From positions 1 to 35,887 of the forward strand of contig CAYZME010000011.1 of assembly GCA_964479435.1 (NCBI GenBank): 35,887 nucleotides of DNA, written 5' to 3'. This DNA is from JAAYKS01 sp964479435 (lineage in GTDB: Bacteria > Bacillota > Clostridia > Saccharofermentanales > UBA5734). Below the pieces are notes generated by a model. It searched no databases and was not told where the DNA came from. It worked only from the letters and a program-made list of their open reading frames with translations. The translations under genes and the position numbers were made by a program. Positions 19,031 to 26,202 of this stretch are shown piece after piece; within the stretch, counting starts at the first letter, position 1, and each line of letters starts with the position of its first letter.

Positions 19031-20188
19031 ATGAAAAAAAACAACCCCGATGACCCCATCTCGCCGGACTCTGGATTGGCGCCTTCCACCCCCATCGTCC
19101 GGCCAATCGGTGAACCGGTCATGCCGATTCCTGGCGATGGCTTGATGCCCGAACCCCAACCATCCACTCCGATCGAAAGAAATCCAATTTCAGATGAAAG
19201 CATAGAAGAAGGGGAGGCAGCCGGCGCGGAGCGGGCCGCAAGCCCGGTTTTGCGCCGGATTGAGGCGACACAACCTGGCAAATTCCCGGCCATCAAAGCC
19301 CGGTTGTCCGATCAGTTTCATGTTATTTTGCCGGTATGGACCCAACGGATCAAACCATACCTGGCGCGTGCAGTCGGATTTTCACGCCGCTGTTTCCAGA
19401 CACTCTTTGTTGCACCCTTTCGTAAGAAAGCGAAAACAAAGAGAAAAAGAAAGGACACAATCCGGCAGACCGACCGGGAACGCGTATATAAATTGCGTGG
19501 CTTTACGACGGTTGAAAGCGTGATCGCGAAACGCAAAGCGCAACGCCGCTTTCGCATCGCCCAGCGCATTACGATCACGTTGATGTGCGTGGGTCTGCTC
19601 GGCTATATTGCCTTTCGCAACAACCCCTTTACCGACTACGATGAATGGATGCGTATGATTGGAATCCACAAAACAAAGACGTTGGATTTTCACCAATACG
19701 CGTTTCCTCTGGTCGAGGTGTACCCCGAACCGGGTACAGAGATCGAGGGGATAGAAGACTCTGAAACGGATGAAAACCTCATTGAAACCGAGGTGAGGAC
19801 GCCTTCAGAGTGGACGGCAGAAAATGATTGGGTTCAGCGGATCATTGAGAACGGGAGGGAAGACGAGCGGTTTTATATCCTTGCCTATCCTGGGATCGGT
19901 GCTCTGAAGTCGGAGCTGGATACCTGCATCCGCACCCTTTCCGCTTCCGATTACGCCCGGTTGGCTGCCACCAAAAATCTGGGAACGGTTCTTGTCATCC
20001 TGCCCAAAGACGGGGACCCTAATACCTATCGCTTTACAAGCATCACGCAATCCGGCGCGATCATCGATGTGGCCGCCATCCCAGTTGAGCATACCGGGGG
20101 TGGTTCTGTCATCTACATCATCGGTTTTCAAAACAGTCAAGCCCTGCACGGATATAGTTTCGATATCGAGGTCGATCCATCCACATAG
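19031..20188 (+). CDS. unrecognised single-pass membrane protein divergent from lexA
   Basis: I do not recognise a family. The 385-residue protein has a Pro- and acid-rich N-terminus (1-70), a strongly basic region around 131-177 with RKKAKTKRKRK, and one hydrophobic segment at about 179-196 (TITLMCVGLLGYIAF). An acidic linker follows (230-262), then a C-terminal region of about 120 residues with alternating hydrophobic strands. Basic residues before the segment predict a cytoplasmic N-terminus and an external C-terminus. No signal peptidase site, LysM or catalytic motif was seen. The ATG has only a weak ribosome site (ggatgg at 19016-19021). A 6-codon frame ends over the start. In Bacillus the gene divergent from lexA is yneA, a membrane-anchored SOS division inhibitor; similarity here is positional only. 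Confidence 0.75.
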   Translation: MKKNNPDDPISPDSGLAPSTPIVRPIGEPVMPIPGDGLMPEPQPSTPIERNPISDESIEEGEAAGAERAASPVLRRIEATQPGKFPAIKARLSDQFHVILPVWTQRIKPYLARAVGFSRRCFQTLFVAPFRKKAKTKRKRKDTIRQTDRERVYKLRGFTTVESVIAKRKAQRRFRIAQRITITLMCVGLLGYIAFRNNPFTDYDEWMRMIGIHKTKTLDFHQYAFPLVEVYPEPGTEIEGIEDSETDENLIETEVRTPSEWTAENDWVQRIIENGREDERFYILAYPGIGALKSELDTCIRTLSASDYARLAATKNLGTVLVILPKDGDPNTYRFTSITQSGAIIDVAAIPVEHTGGGSVIYIIGFQNSQALHGYSFDIEVDPST

Positions 20189-20269
20189 ACCTAGCAAGCA
20201 GCAAAGGACTGATTTCATCCGCGCCCAGCCGCGCGAAACGGATCGGCAGGAAACTTGCGCGCCGCATAC

Positions 20270-20298
20270 TTGCCAAAAATTCCGCGTTGTGGTTTAAT
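20270..20298 (+). promoter_or_regulatory. sigma-A promoter of the leuA T-box transcript
   Basis: TTGCCA (20270-20275) and TTTAAT (20293-20298) are separated by 17 bp, with a TG at the extended -10 position (20290-20291). Transcription would start near 20305, just before the T-box stem I. Confidence 0.65.
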
Positions 20299-20304
20299 GA
20301 CTTT

Positions 20305-20610
20305 CACAATTCCATAATGAACATGCGATGAAGAGGATCAGTACCCTGTCAAAACGTCTCAGAGAGTCGTTGATTGGTGCGAAACGACACGGATGGATGG
20401 GCGAACTCACCTTGGAGCATACGTACTGAGCAAAGCAGGAAGCTTGTTAGGCTACGTCGGGACGCCGACCGTTACATGGGCAGGATATCGGACCCTTTCC
20501 TGGGTGCCTGTATCTGGTGAGTGCGTTTGGGAACGAAAAACCAAACGAATGTGAGTGGTACCGCGGATCAAGGCCATCCGTCTCATACGTTGAGACGGAT
20601 GGCCTTTTTG
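20305..20610 (+). promoter_or_regulatory. T-box leader riboswitch, leucine type
   Basis: A tRNA-sensing transcription attenuator that reads through when uncharged tRNA-Leu binds. Stem I opens with the family sequence gatgaagaggatcagta (20337-20353) and closes near 20420, where gcat can pair with atgc before it. The distal stem GTCGTT/AACGAC encloses the loop. The specifier region gcGAACTCAcc at 20401-20411 presents CTC (Leu) at 20406-20408 directly after the conserved GAA. Stem III is CGTTTGG/CCAAACG around 20524-20547. The T-box sequence TGGTACCGCGG is at 20556-20566, followed by the terminator. The leucine reading agrees with the downstream gene leuA. Confidence 0.92.
20571..20609 (+). terminator. 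T-box-controlled intrinsic terminator before leuA
   Basis: A perfect 15-bp stem (20571-20585 with 20591-20605) with loop TACGT is followed by a run of T ending at 20609. It is the default OFF structure and competes with the T-box antiterminator. Confidence 0.93.
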
Positions 20611-20633
20611 ATTGGGAAAGGATGGAACAAGAG

Positions 20634-22313
20634 ATGAACTTTCGAAAATACCGCGCGTACCCCACCGTCGCCAAAAAGACCCGCAAGTGGCCGGACCGGC
20701 ATATCCAGCAGGCTCCCATCTGGTGCAGCGTGGACCTCAGGGATGGAAACCAGGCGTTGGAAATCCCGATGGACCTGGAGCAAAAGGTTGCTTTTTTCCA
20801 ATTTTTGGTAGAGACCGGATTCAAAGAAATCGAAATCGGGTTTCCGGCGGCTTCCGACACAGAATACGAATTCACCCGCACTTTGATTGAGAATAATCTG
20901 ATTCCAGAGGATGTCGTCATTCAAGTGCTGACGCAATCACGTCCGCACATCATCGAGAAAACATTTGAAGCGCTCCAAGGTGTCAAAAAAGCGATTGTAC
21001 ACCTTTACAATTCGACTTCAACCTTGCAGCGAGACGTCGTCTTTCGAATGGACCGGGAGCAGGTCATCGACCTGGCCGTCTCCGGTGCCAAACTAATCCA
21101 GGAATTCGCTGACAAGGACACATTCGGTACAGATTTCCGCTTTGAGTATTCGCCGGAAAGCTTTACAGGCACGGAGCTGGATTATGCCGCTGAAATCTGC
21201 AATGCGGTTATGGGCGTATGGCGGCCGGATCAGGGGCGGCAAGTCATCATCAACTTGCCTGCCACCATCGAAATGAGCACACCAAACGTGTACGCCGATC
21301 AGATTGAGACCATGTGCGAGACGCTTCATTATCGTGAACACATCTTGGTCAGCTTGCACCCGCACAATGACCGTGGGTGTGCGGTCGCCGCGACCGAGCT
21401 CGGATTGATGGCCGGAGCGGACAGGGTAGAAGGGACGCTGTTTGGCAATGGGGAGCGTACAGGCAACGCCGATATCCTCGTACTGGCAATGAATTTGTTT
21501 TCACAAGGCATTGATCCCGGATTGGACTTCTCGCGCATCGATCACGTGGTCTCCATGTACGAAGTCGCCACCGGGCTCCCGGTCCATCCACGCCACCCCT
21601 ATGCCGGTGATCTGGTATTCACCGCCTTTTCGGGTTCTCATCAGGATGCCATCAACAAAGGCTTGGCGCACATCAACAAGAACGCGTCCCCCCATTGGGC
21701 CGTACCATACTTGCCGATCGATCCAGCGGACATCGGCCGTACATATGAGCCGATTATTCGCATCAACAGCCAATCCGGCAAAGGCGGGGTTGCTTATATC
21801 CTCGAGCAGCATTACGGGTTTCATTTGCCGAAACAAATTCAACAAGTATTCAGTCGCCTGTGCACACAGGTGTCTGATAGCCGCCATGCTGAATTGAAGC
21901 CGCAAGATATTCATGATCTATTTATCTCTAATTATGTGAATATAGTACAACCCGTTCGGATCGATCAATATCATGAAACCGCTTCCGGCGATCAAACGGT
22001 TGCGGTGACAGCGCATATTTCCGTGTCTGGTGAGGACCGCGTCATCGCAGGGACCGGCAGCGGTTTGCTCTCAGCCTTTTGCGCGGCGATGAACACCCAT
22101 TTCGGGACGCAATTGGAAATTCAATCCTATAGCCAGCACGCGCTGGAGCGTGGGACACAATCACAAGCCATTACGTATGTACAGATCTCGAACGGAGATG
22201 GCAGCTATCACATCGGAGCGGGCATCAGCAGCAACGTCAGCCAGTCGTCATTGCGCGCGGTTGTCAGCGCCTGGAACAATTATCTCAAAGACACCGGCAA
22301 ACAAATCGCTTGA
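20634..22313 (+). CDS. leuA: 2-isopropylmalate synthase (LeuA, long type)
   Basis: Condenses acetyl-CoA with 2-ketoisovalerate, the first committed step of leucine synthesis. The 559-residue protein belongs to the longer LeuA type. The catalytic region has SVDLRDGNQAL at 32-42, metal ligands H242 and H244 in SLHPHNDRG, and GNGERTGNADI. The C-terminal domain of about 130 residues (ADIGRTYEPIIRINSQSGKGG onward) matches the leucine-binding regulatory domain. The ATG at 20634 follows aaagga at 20617-20622. An in-frame ATG at 20622 is too close to that site, and earlier starts lie inside the T-box. leuCD and leuB are not in the window. Confidence 0.96.
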   Translation: MNFRKYRAYPTVAKKTRKWPDRHIQQAPIWCSVDLRDGNQALEIPMDLEQKVAFFQFLVETGFKEIEIGFPAASDTEYEFTRTLIENNLIPEDVVIQVLTQSRPHIIEKTFEALQGVKKAIVHLYNSTSTLQRDVVFRMDREQVIDLAVSGAKLIQEFADKDTFGTDFRFEYSPESFTGTELDYAAEICNAVMGVWRPDQGRQVIINLPATIEMSTPNVYADQIETMCETLHYREHILVSLHPHNDRGCAVAATELGLMAGADRVEGTLFGNGERTGNADILVLAMNLFSQGIDPGLDFSRIDHVVSMYEVATGLPVHPRHPYAGDLVFTAFSGSHQDAINKGLAHINKNASPHWAVPYLPIDPADIGRTYEPIIRINSQSGKGGVAYILEQHYGFHLPKQIQQVFSRLCTQVSDSRHAELKPQDIHDLFISNYVNIVQPVRIDQYHETASGDQTVAVTAHISVSGEDRVIAGTGSGLLSAFCAAMNTHFGTQLEIQSYSQHALERGTQSQAITYVQISNGDGSYHIGAGISSNVSQSSLRAVVSAWNNYLKDTGKQIA

Positions 22314-22335
22314 CATTCATGACCCGAACACCATG

Positions 22336-22379
22336 AAAAGCAGCCCCAGGCGGCACGGAGCGCCTCGGGGCTGCTTTTA
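22336..22379 (+). terminator. intrinsic terminator of leuA
   Basis: GCAGCCCC (22340-22347) pairs with GGGGCTGC (22367-22374), extended internally by AGGCG/CGCCT and flanked by AAAA and TTTT. The A and T flanks let it work in both directions, so it may also stop minus-strand transcription from larA. Confidence 0.9.
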
Positions 22380-22404
22380 TATGAAAAACGGTTTTCACCT
22401 CTCT

Positions 22405-22438
22405 CCAATTAGACAAAACTTTAATTTTGTCTAATTGG
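22405..22438. repeat. perfect A+T-rich inverted repeat (hairpin 1)
   Basis: Two exact 14-bp arms, beginning CCAATTAGAC at 22405-22418 and mirrored at 22425-22438, enclose a 6-base loop. There is no run of T after it on either strand, so it is not a classical terminator. It lies between convergent leuA and larA. Confidence 0.85.
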
Positions 22439-22477
22439 TAATAATAAAAATCAGCACGCAAACAAACGCTTCTATCC

Positions 22478-22507
22478 TGTCCAAATGATTTTCTTTTCAT
22501 TTGGACA
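22478..22507. repeat. perfect inverted repeat (hairpin 2) beyond the larA stop
   Basis: Exact 11-bp arms TGTCCAAATGA (22478-22488) and TCATTTGGACA (22497-22507) enclose an 8-base loop. It begins 6 bp after the larA stop on the minus strand. It could protect or end the larA transcript but lacks a T run. Confidence 0.8.
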
Positions 22508-22513
22508 AGAGGC

Positions 22514-23770
22514 TCAGATCCCCTCAGGTGAAACCATGGGCAAAGTCGAGCCCCCATAGGGCATCACAAGGACGCGCGCGTCCGGCCCCACCCGCTTGTA
22601 GGCTTCCGTCATGGCGCGCTCAAGAGATGCTTGAGGCACAAGGCCCATTCGTGCCAATAAATCAGGATCCACATCGGACACGATGTAAACGTGGCTTCTC
22701 TTCAACACCAAAGCGATTGCGGCGGCTTTATGCGCTCCCAGGCGAAAGTCTCGGGCAATCTCCTCGATCATCTCATCCGGATCATACTTCAACATCCATT
22801 CCGCAAACAGGCGATTCCCGGGGCCTTCCGCACAGGAGCCGACCCAGACGATCACTCCGCCGTCGCGTACGGCATGTTTGGCGTTATCCAAGGCTTTTTG
22901 GGCCTGGTACATATCAATATCTTTGGGAAACCCGCCCGCGGAGACCAGGACAATGTCCGCCCGTTGGGGAATGCGAATCTTGTACAGGCGATCCAGAAAA
23001 GCACAACCTTGACGATGTGCTTCCTTCCAGTGCCCGGAAACCGCGTGCAAAACCTGTTTCTGTTCATCGAGAACGACGTTTACGATAAAGTCAATGCGTT
23101 GAAACTGTGCCACTTCGTCGATATCCGCTCTGACGGGGTTACCTACCAGACGCCCCGCACTGGCTTCGGGCAGAATCATCGCCCGATGGTTGTTTTGGAT
23201 GCAAGCCAGATCGGCGACCCCCGGCATGATGGATTTAGCTCCTCCACTGTAGCCGGCAAAATAATGAAATTCGATATTCGCCACACAAATGACACGATCC
23301 GCGGCAATAACATCCGGAGTTAAGGCATATTCCGTACCATGTGATGACGTCCCAATGTACTGACATTCTGTAGGATCAGAATCAATGCACTTAATGCGCG
23401 CGTAGAAATCATTTCCCACCAGATTGATCATCTCTTCTTGCGTATGTTTGCGATGGCTCCCTAATGCAAAAACGCAAGTAATATCCCGATCTTCTATCCC
23501 CGCCTGCTGAAGCCGTTCCAGGATCATCGGCAAAATCAGCGCGCTGGGAACCGGCCTCGTGATGTCACTGGTGACAATGACGACGCGCTCCCCGGGCCGG
23601 CAGATCTCTTCCAGCCGCGGCGTACCGATCGGATGGTCGAGGCTCCATGACACGGCCTCTCTTCCCGCCCGTTTACTTTTGATTTCATTGGGCTTGAGCA
23701 CAGCCATGAGCTTGTGATCTTCGATCTCGATCGCCAGCTCCTTTTTCCCAAATGGCAATACAATCCGCAC
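22514..23770 (-). CDS. LarA-family nickel-dependent racemase/epimerase
   Basis: Resembles lactate racemase LarA, which uses a nickel-pincer nucleotide cofactor to epimerise 2-hydroxy acids. The 418-residue length is typical. Family features include TSDITRPVP (67-75), GSHRKHT with H106, FHYFAGYSGGAK with H169 and cofactor-linking K179, and NNHR with H195. The GTG at 23770 has a ggggtga site upstream on its strand. The gene lies 17 bp after asd and is probably cotranscribed with it. No cofactor genes (larB, larC, larE) or lactate dehydrogenase are in the window, so the substrate is open: lactate or another hydroxy acid. Confidence 0.85.
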   Translation of the reverse strand: MRIVLPFGKKELAIEIEDHKLMAVLKPNEIKSKRAGREAVSWSLDHPIGTPRLEEICRPGERVVIVTSDITRPVPSALILPMILERLQQAGIEDRDITCVFALGSHRKHTQEEMINLVGNDFYARIKCIDSDPTECQYIGTSSHGTEYALTPDVIAADRVICVANIEFHYFAGYSGGAKSIMPGVADLACIQNNHRAMILPEASAGRLVGNPVRADIDEVAQFQRIDFIVNVVLDEQKQVLHAVSGHWKEAHRQGCAFLDRLYKIRIPQRADIVLVSAGGFPKDIDMYQAQKALDNAKHAVRDGGVIVWVGSCAEGPGNRLFAEWMLKYDPDEMIEEIARDFRLGAHKAAAIALVLKRSHVYIVSDVDPDLLARMGLVPQASLERAMTEAYKRVGPDARVLVMPYGGSTLPMVSPEGI

Positions 23771-23787
23771 GGGTACGATTCACCCCT

Positions 23788-24873
23788 TTACTTGGCCGTG
23801 ATAAAGCCTTGATCCACGAGCAGCTCGGCACTCAGGACCCCGCCGCCGGCAGCACCGCGCAACGTGTTATGAGACAAACAGCTAAACTTCCAATCCAGTA
23901 TGGAGTCCGGGCGCAACCGGCCGATCGAGATGCGCATGCCGCCGTCCGTGTCGGCGTCCAGAGCGGGTTGTGGGCGATCCGGCTCATCCAGGTACTGCAG
24001 GAAAGGATGCGGCGCCGATGGCAACGCATGTGCCTGCGGCAGTCCTTGATATTGTGCCCACTGTGCCAATATTTCATCACGCGACGGTTTGTGGGTAAAT
24101 GAGACAGAAACGGCCGCCGTGTGCCCTTCCTGGACTGCGACGCGGTAACATTGGGCCGAGATCGCCGGCGCGCTCGCAGGGACGATCACCCCCTGATCGA
24201 CATGACCCCAGATGCGCAACGGCTCCTGTTCGCTCTTTTCTTCTTCACCGCCGATGTAAGGGATCATGTTGTTGACCATCTCCGGCCATTCGGCAAATGT
24301 TTTGCCGGCTCCGGATATCGCCTGATAGGTACATACCATCACCTTCTCGATGCCGAAGCCCGCGAGCGGGGTAAGAGCCGGAACATAGCTCTGAATCGAG
24401 CAGTTGGGTTTGACAGCGACAAAGCCCCGCTGTGTTCCCAGCCGCTTTCTTTGGTATGGGATCAATGCGGTGTGTTCCGGGTTGATTTCCGGGATAAGCA
24501 TGGGCACATCCGGCGTCCAGCGGTGTGCTGAATTGTTGGAAACGACCGGCGTTTCGGTCTTGGCCATCCGGTCTTCCAACGACCGGATTTCATCTTTGGG
24601 CATATCGACAGCACAAAAAACAAAATCAACCTGTTCGCACATTGGTTCTATTTCGCTCGTGCCCCAAACCCGCATGCCCCGGACGGCTTCAGGAATCGGC
24701 GTCCCAAGCTTCCATCTGGAACCCGCCGCTTCCATATAGGTTTTGCCGGCGGAACGGGGGGATGCGGCCAGTGCCGCCGTTTCAAACCACGGATGATTAT
24801 GGAGCAAGGTGATAAAGCGCTGTCCGACATACCCCGTCGCGCCAACGATTCCTACTTTTAATTTCTTTCCCAT
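23788..24873 (-). CDS. asd: aspartate-semialdehyde dehydrogenase (archaeal/fungal-like type)
   Basis: Reduces aspartyl phosphate to aspartate semialdehyde for lysine, threonine and methionine synthesis. The 361-residue protein has the NADP loop VGATGYVG at 9-16, catalytic Cys158 in KPNCSIQ, and His251 in VQEGHT. The glycine-rich NTLRGAAGGG is near the C-terminus. Sequence style, including SNNSAHRW and TYQAISGAG, resembles the archaeal and fungal class more than the common bacterial enzyme. The ATG at 24873 follows AAGAGG at 24881-24886. It heads the asd-larA pair. Confidence 0.93.
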   Translation of the reverse strand: MGKKLKVGIVGATGYVGQRFITLLHNHPWFETAALAASPRSAGKTYMEAAGSRWKLGTPIPEAVRGMRVWGTSEIEPMCEQVDFVFCAVDMPKDEIRSLEDRMAKTETPVVSNNSAHRWTPDVPMLIPEINPEHTALIPYQRKRLGTQRGFVAVKPNCSIQSYVPALTPLAGFGIEKVMVCTYQAISGAGKTFAEWPEMVNNMIPYIGGEEEKSEQEPLRIWGHVDQGVIVPASAPAISAQCYRVAVQEGHTAAVSVSFTHKPSRDEILAQWAQYQGLPQAHALPSAPHPFLQYLDEPDRPQPALDADTDGGMRISIGRLRPDSILDWKFSCLSHNTLRGAAGGGVLSAELLVDQGFITAK

Positions 24874-24927
24874 ATCTTAACCTCTTGAGATATCTCCATC
24901 TTATGGATATTTGTATTCCTGACGTGT

Positions 24928-24956
24928 ATTCTAGCACCCAAACCGCGAAAATTCAA
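24928..24956 (-). promoter_or_regulatory. sigma-A promoter of asd-larA
   Basis: On the minus strand TTGAAT (24951-24956) and TAGAAT (24928-24933) are separated by 17 bp, with an extended TGC before the -10. The 5' leader would be about 50 bases, too short for a lysine riboswitch. Confidence 0.7.
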
Positions 24957-25078
24957 GTGCATTTCGCCCCTCTACACGCGGGGGATTGCCTGGGGAGGCG
25001 AATTTCAAGCCTGCTGTTTTCCGTACCCCGCAGGGCCCCGTACTCCCGCTTTTTACCCCTGGCTGTCAGATCGCCATG

Positions 25079-25087
25079 TGATATGAT
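25079..25087 (+). promoter_or_regulatory. possible extended -10 promoter of the tyrosine recombinase gene
   Basis: TGATATGAT at 25079-25087 is an extended -10 element about 48 bp before the ATG at 25135. No convincing -35 is visible at normal distance. The rest of the gap 24960-25078 shows nothing I can name. Confidence 0.4.
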
Positions 25088-25134
25088 AAACCTGCTGCAG
25101 AGGTCATACAGGCGCTGAGAGGGTATGTGTACGC

Positions 25135-26148
25135 ATGGATACATTCACTTATCTGGAAGATTATCTCGGATACATGGAGGCGATTCTGGAGCGCTCTCCC
25201 CTCACCGTCCGAGAATATCGTTATGACTTGGTCCTGTTCTTTCGCCATCTCTTGCGCAGGCGCGATCCGTCTCTGCGCGACACGCCGCTGAAGCAGATCG
25301 ATATCAGCCGGGTCGACGCCGACCTGTTGCGCTCAATCCGACTCAGTGACCTATATGCTTTTATCACCTATATCAGCCGCGAACGCAAAGGCTCACCCGC
25401 GACAAGAGCGCGAAAGATTGCCACATTGCGCTCATTTTTTAAATACTTAACATCCAAAGCCCGCGTTTTGGAAGAAGACCCCGCGTACGAACTGGAAACA
25501 CCCAAACAGGTCCGCCGCCTTCCCCGTTACCTGTCGCTGGATGAGAGCAAAAAGCTACTGGATACAGCCGAACAATCGCCTTCGGAGACATCTGTCCGGG
25601 ACAGCTGCATTCTGACATTTTTCTTGAATTGCGGCATGCGGCTTTCAGAACTGCGTGGCATTTCGCTTGCGGACATCCATGGCGAGACCTTGACCGTTTT
25701 GGGCAAAGGCGCCAAAGAACGAACCATTTATCTCAACGCGGCTTGTCTGGACGCGTTGGAAGCCTGGCTGGCTGTACGTCCTCAAACGGGACTCAAGGAC
25801 CCGGACGCTTTATTTACAACGCGACTGGGGACCCGGATCAGCGGCAAAATGGTACAAATTGTTGTCAAGCGGGCGTTGCGACAAGCCGGGCTCGATCCGG
25901 CACGCTATTCGACACACAAGCTTCGCCACACAGCGGCCACACTCATGTACAAATACGGGAATGTGGATATCCGTGTCTTGCAACGCATATTAGGCCACGA
26001 GAGCGTCTCGACGACTGAAATTTACACCCATGTGGACGCCGCGCAACTGCACAACGCGGTCGACAGCAACCCGCTGGCAACCTACCGCCGCCAAGCGGAC
26101 GAGTCGCCAAAAGATGCCGAGCGCCCTGCCAGCGAAACGCCCACCTGA
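25135..26148 (+). CDS. Xer-family tyrosine recombinase
   Basis: A site-specific recombinase of the XerC/XerD type, probably resolving chromosome dimers. The 337-residue protein has an N-terminal core-binding domain (SPLTVREYRYDLVLFFRHL) and a complete catalytic set: R169 in GMRLSEL, K194 in the GKGAKER hairpin, H261 and R264 in HKLRH, H288 in LGH, and nucleophile Y297 in TEIYTHV. It stands alone with no excisionase, attachment site or phage genes, so a housekeeping role is more likely than an integrase. I cannot assign XerC, XerD or XerS from sequence alone. The ATG follows gagaggg at 25117-25123. Confidence 0.88.
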   Translation: MDTFTYLEDYLGYMEAILERSPLTVREYRYDLVLFFRHLLRRRDPSLRDTPLKQIDISRVDADLLRSIRLSDLYAFITYISRERKGSPATRARKIATLRSFFKYLTSKARVLEEDPAYELETPKQVRRLPRYLSLDESKKLLDTAEQSPSETSVRDSCILTFFLNCGMRLSELRGISLADIHGETLTVLGKGAKERTIYLNAACLDALEAWLAVRPQTGLKDPDALFTTRLGTRISGKMVQIVVKRALRQAGLDPARYSTHKLRHTAATLMYKYGNVDIRVLQRILGHESVSTTEIYTHVDAAQLHNAVDSNPLATYRRQADESPKDAERPASETPT

Positions 26149-26153
26149 AGCCT

Positions 26154-26184
26154 CGTGTGCCGGGTTTACAGAACCCGGCACACG
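26154..26184. terminator. strong hairpin between convergent genes
   Basis: Perfect 13-bp arms CGTGTGCCGGGTT (26154-26166) and AACCCGGCACACG (26172-26184) with loop TACAG lie 5 bp past the recombinase stop and 18 bp from the aminopeptidase stop. Neither strand has a T run directly after it, so terminator function is inferred from its position and stability. Confidence 0.6.
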
Positions 26185-26202
26185 ACTTCCCGGTAGATGG
26201 TA

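Noticed and set aside
20517..20633. N-terminal extension of leuA through the T-box
   Set aside because: The region is a structured leader containing the T-box sequence and terminator; conserved LeuA sequence begins at 20634.
25135..26148. Recombinase as a phage or island integrase
   Set aside because: No tRNA attachment site, excisionase or mobile genes are nearby, and its flanks are housekeeping genes.
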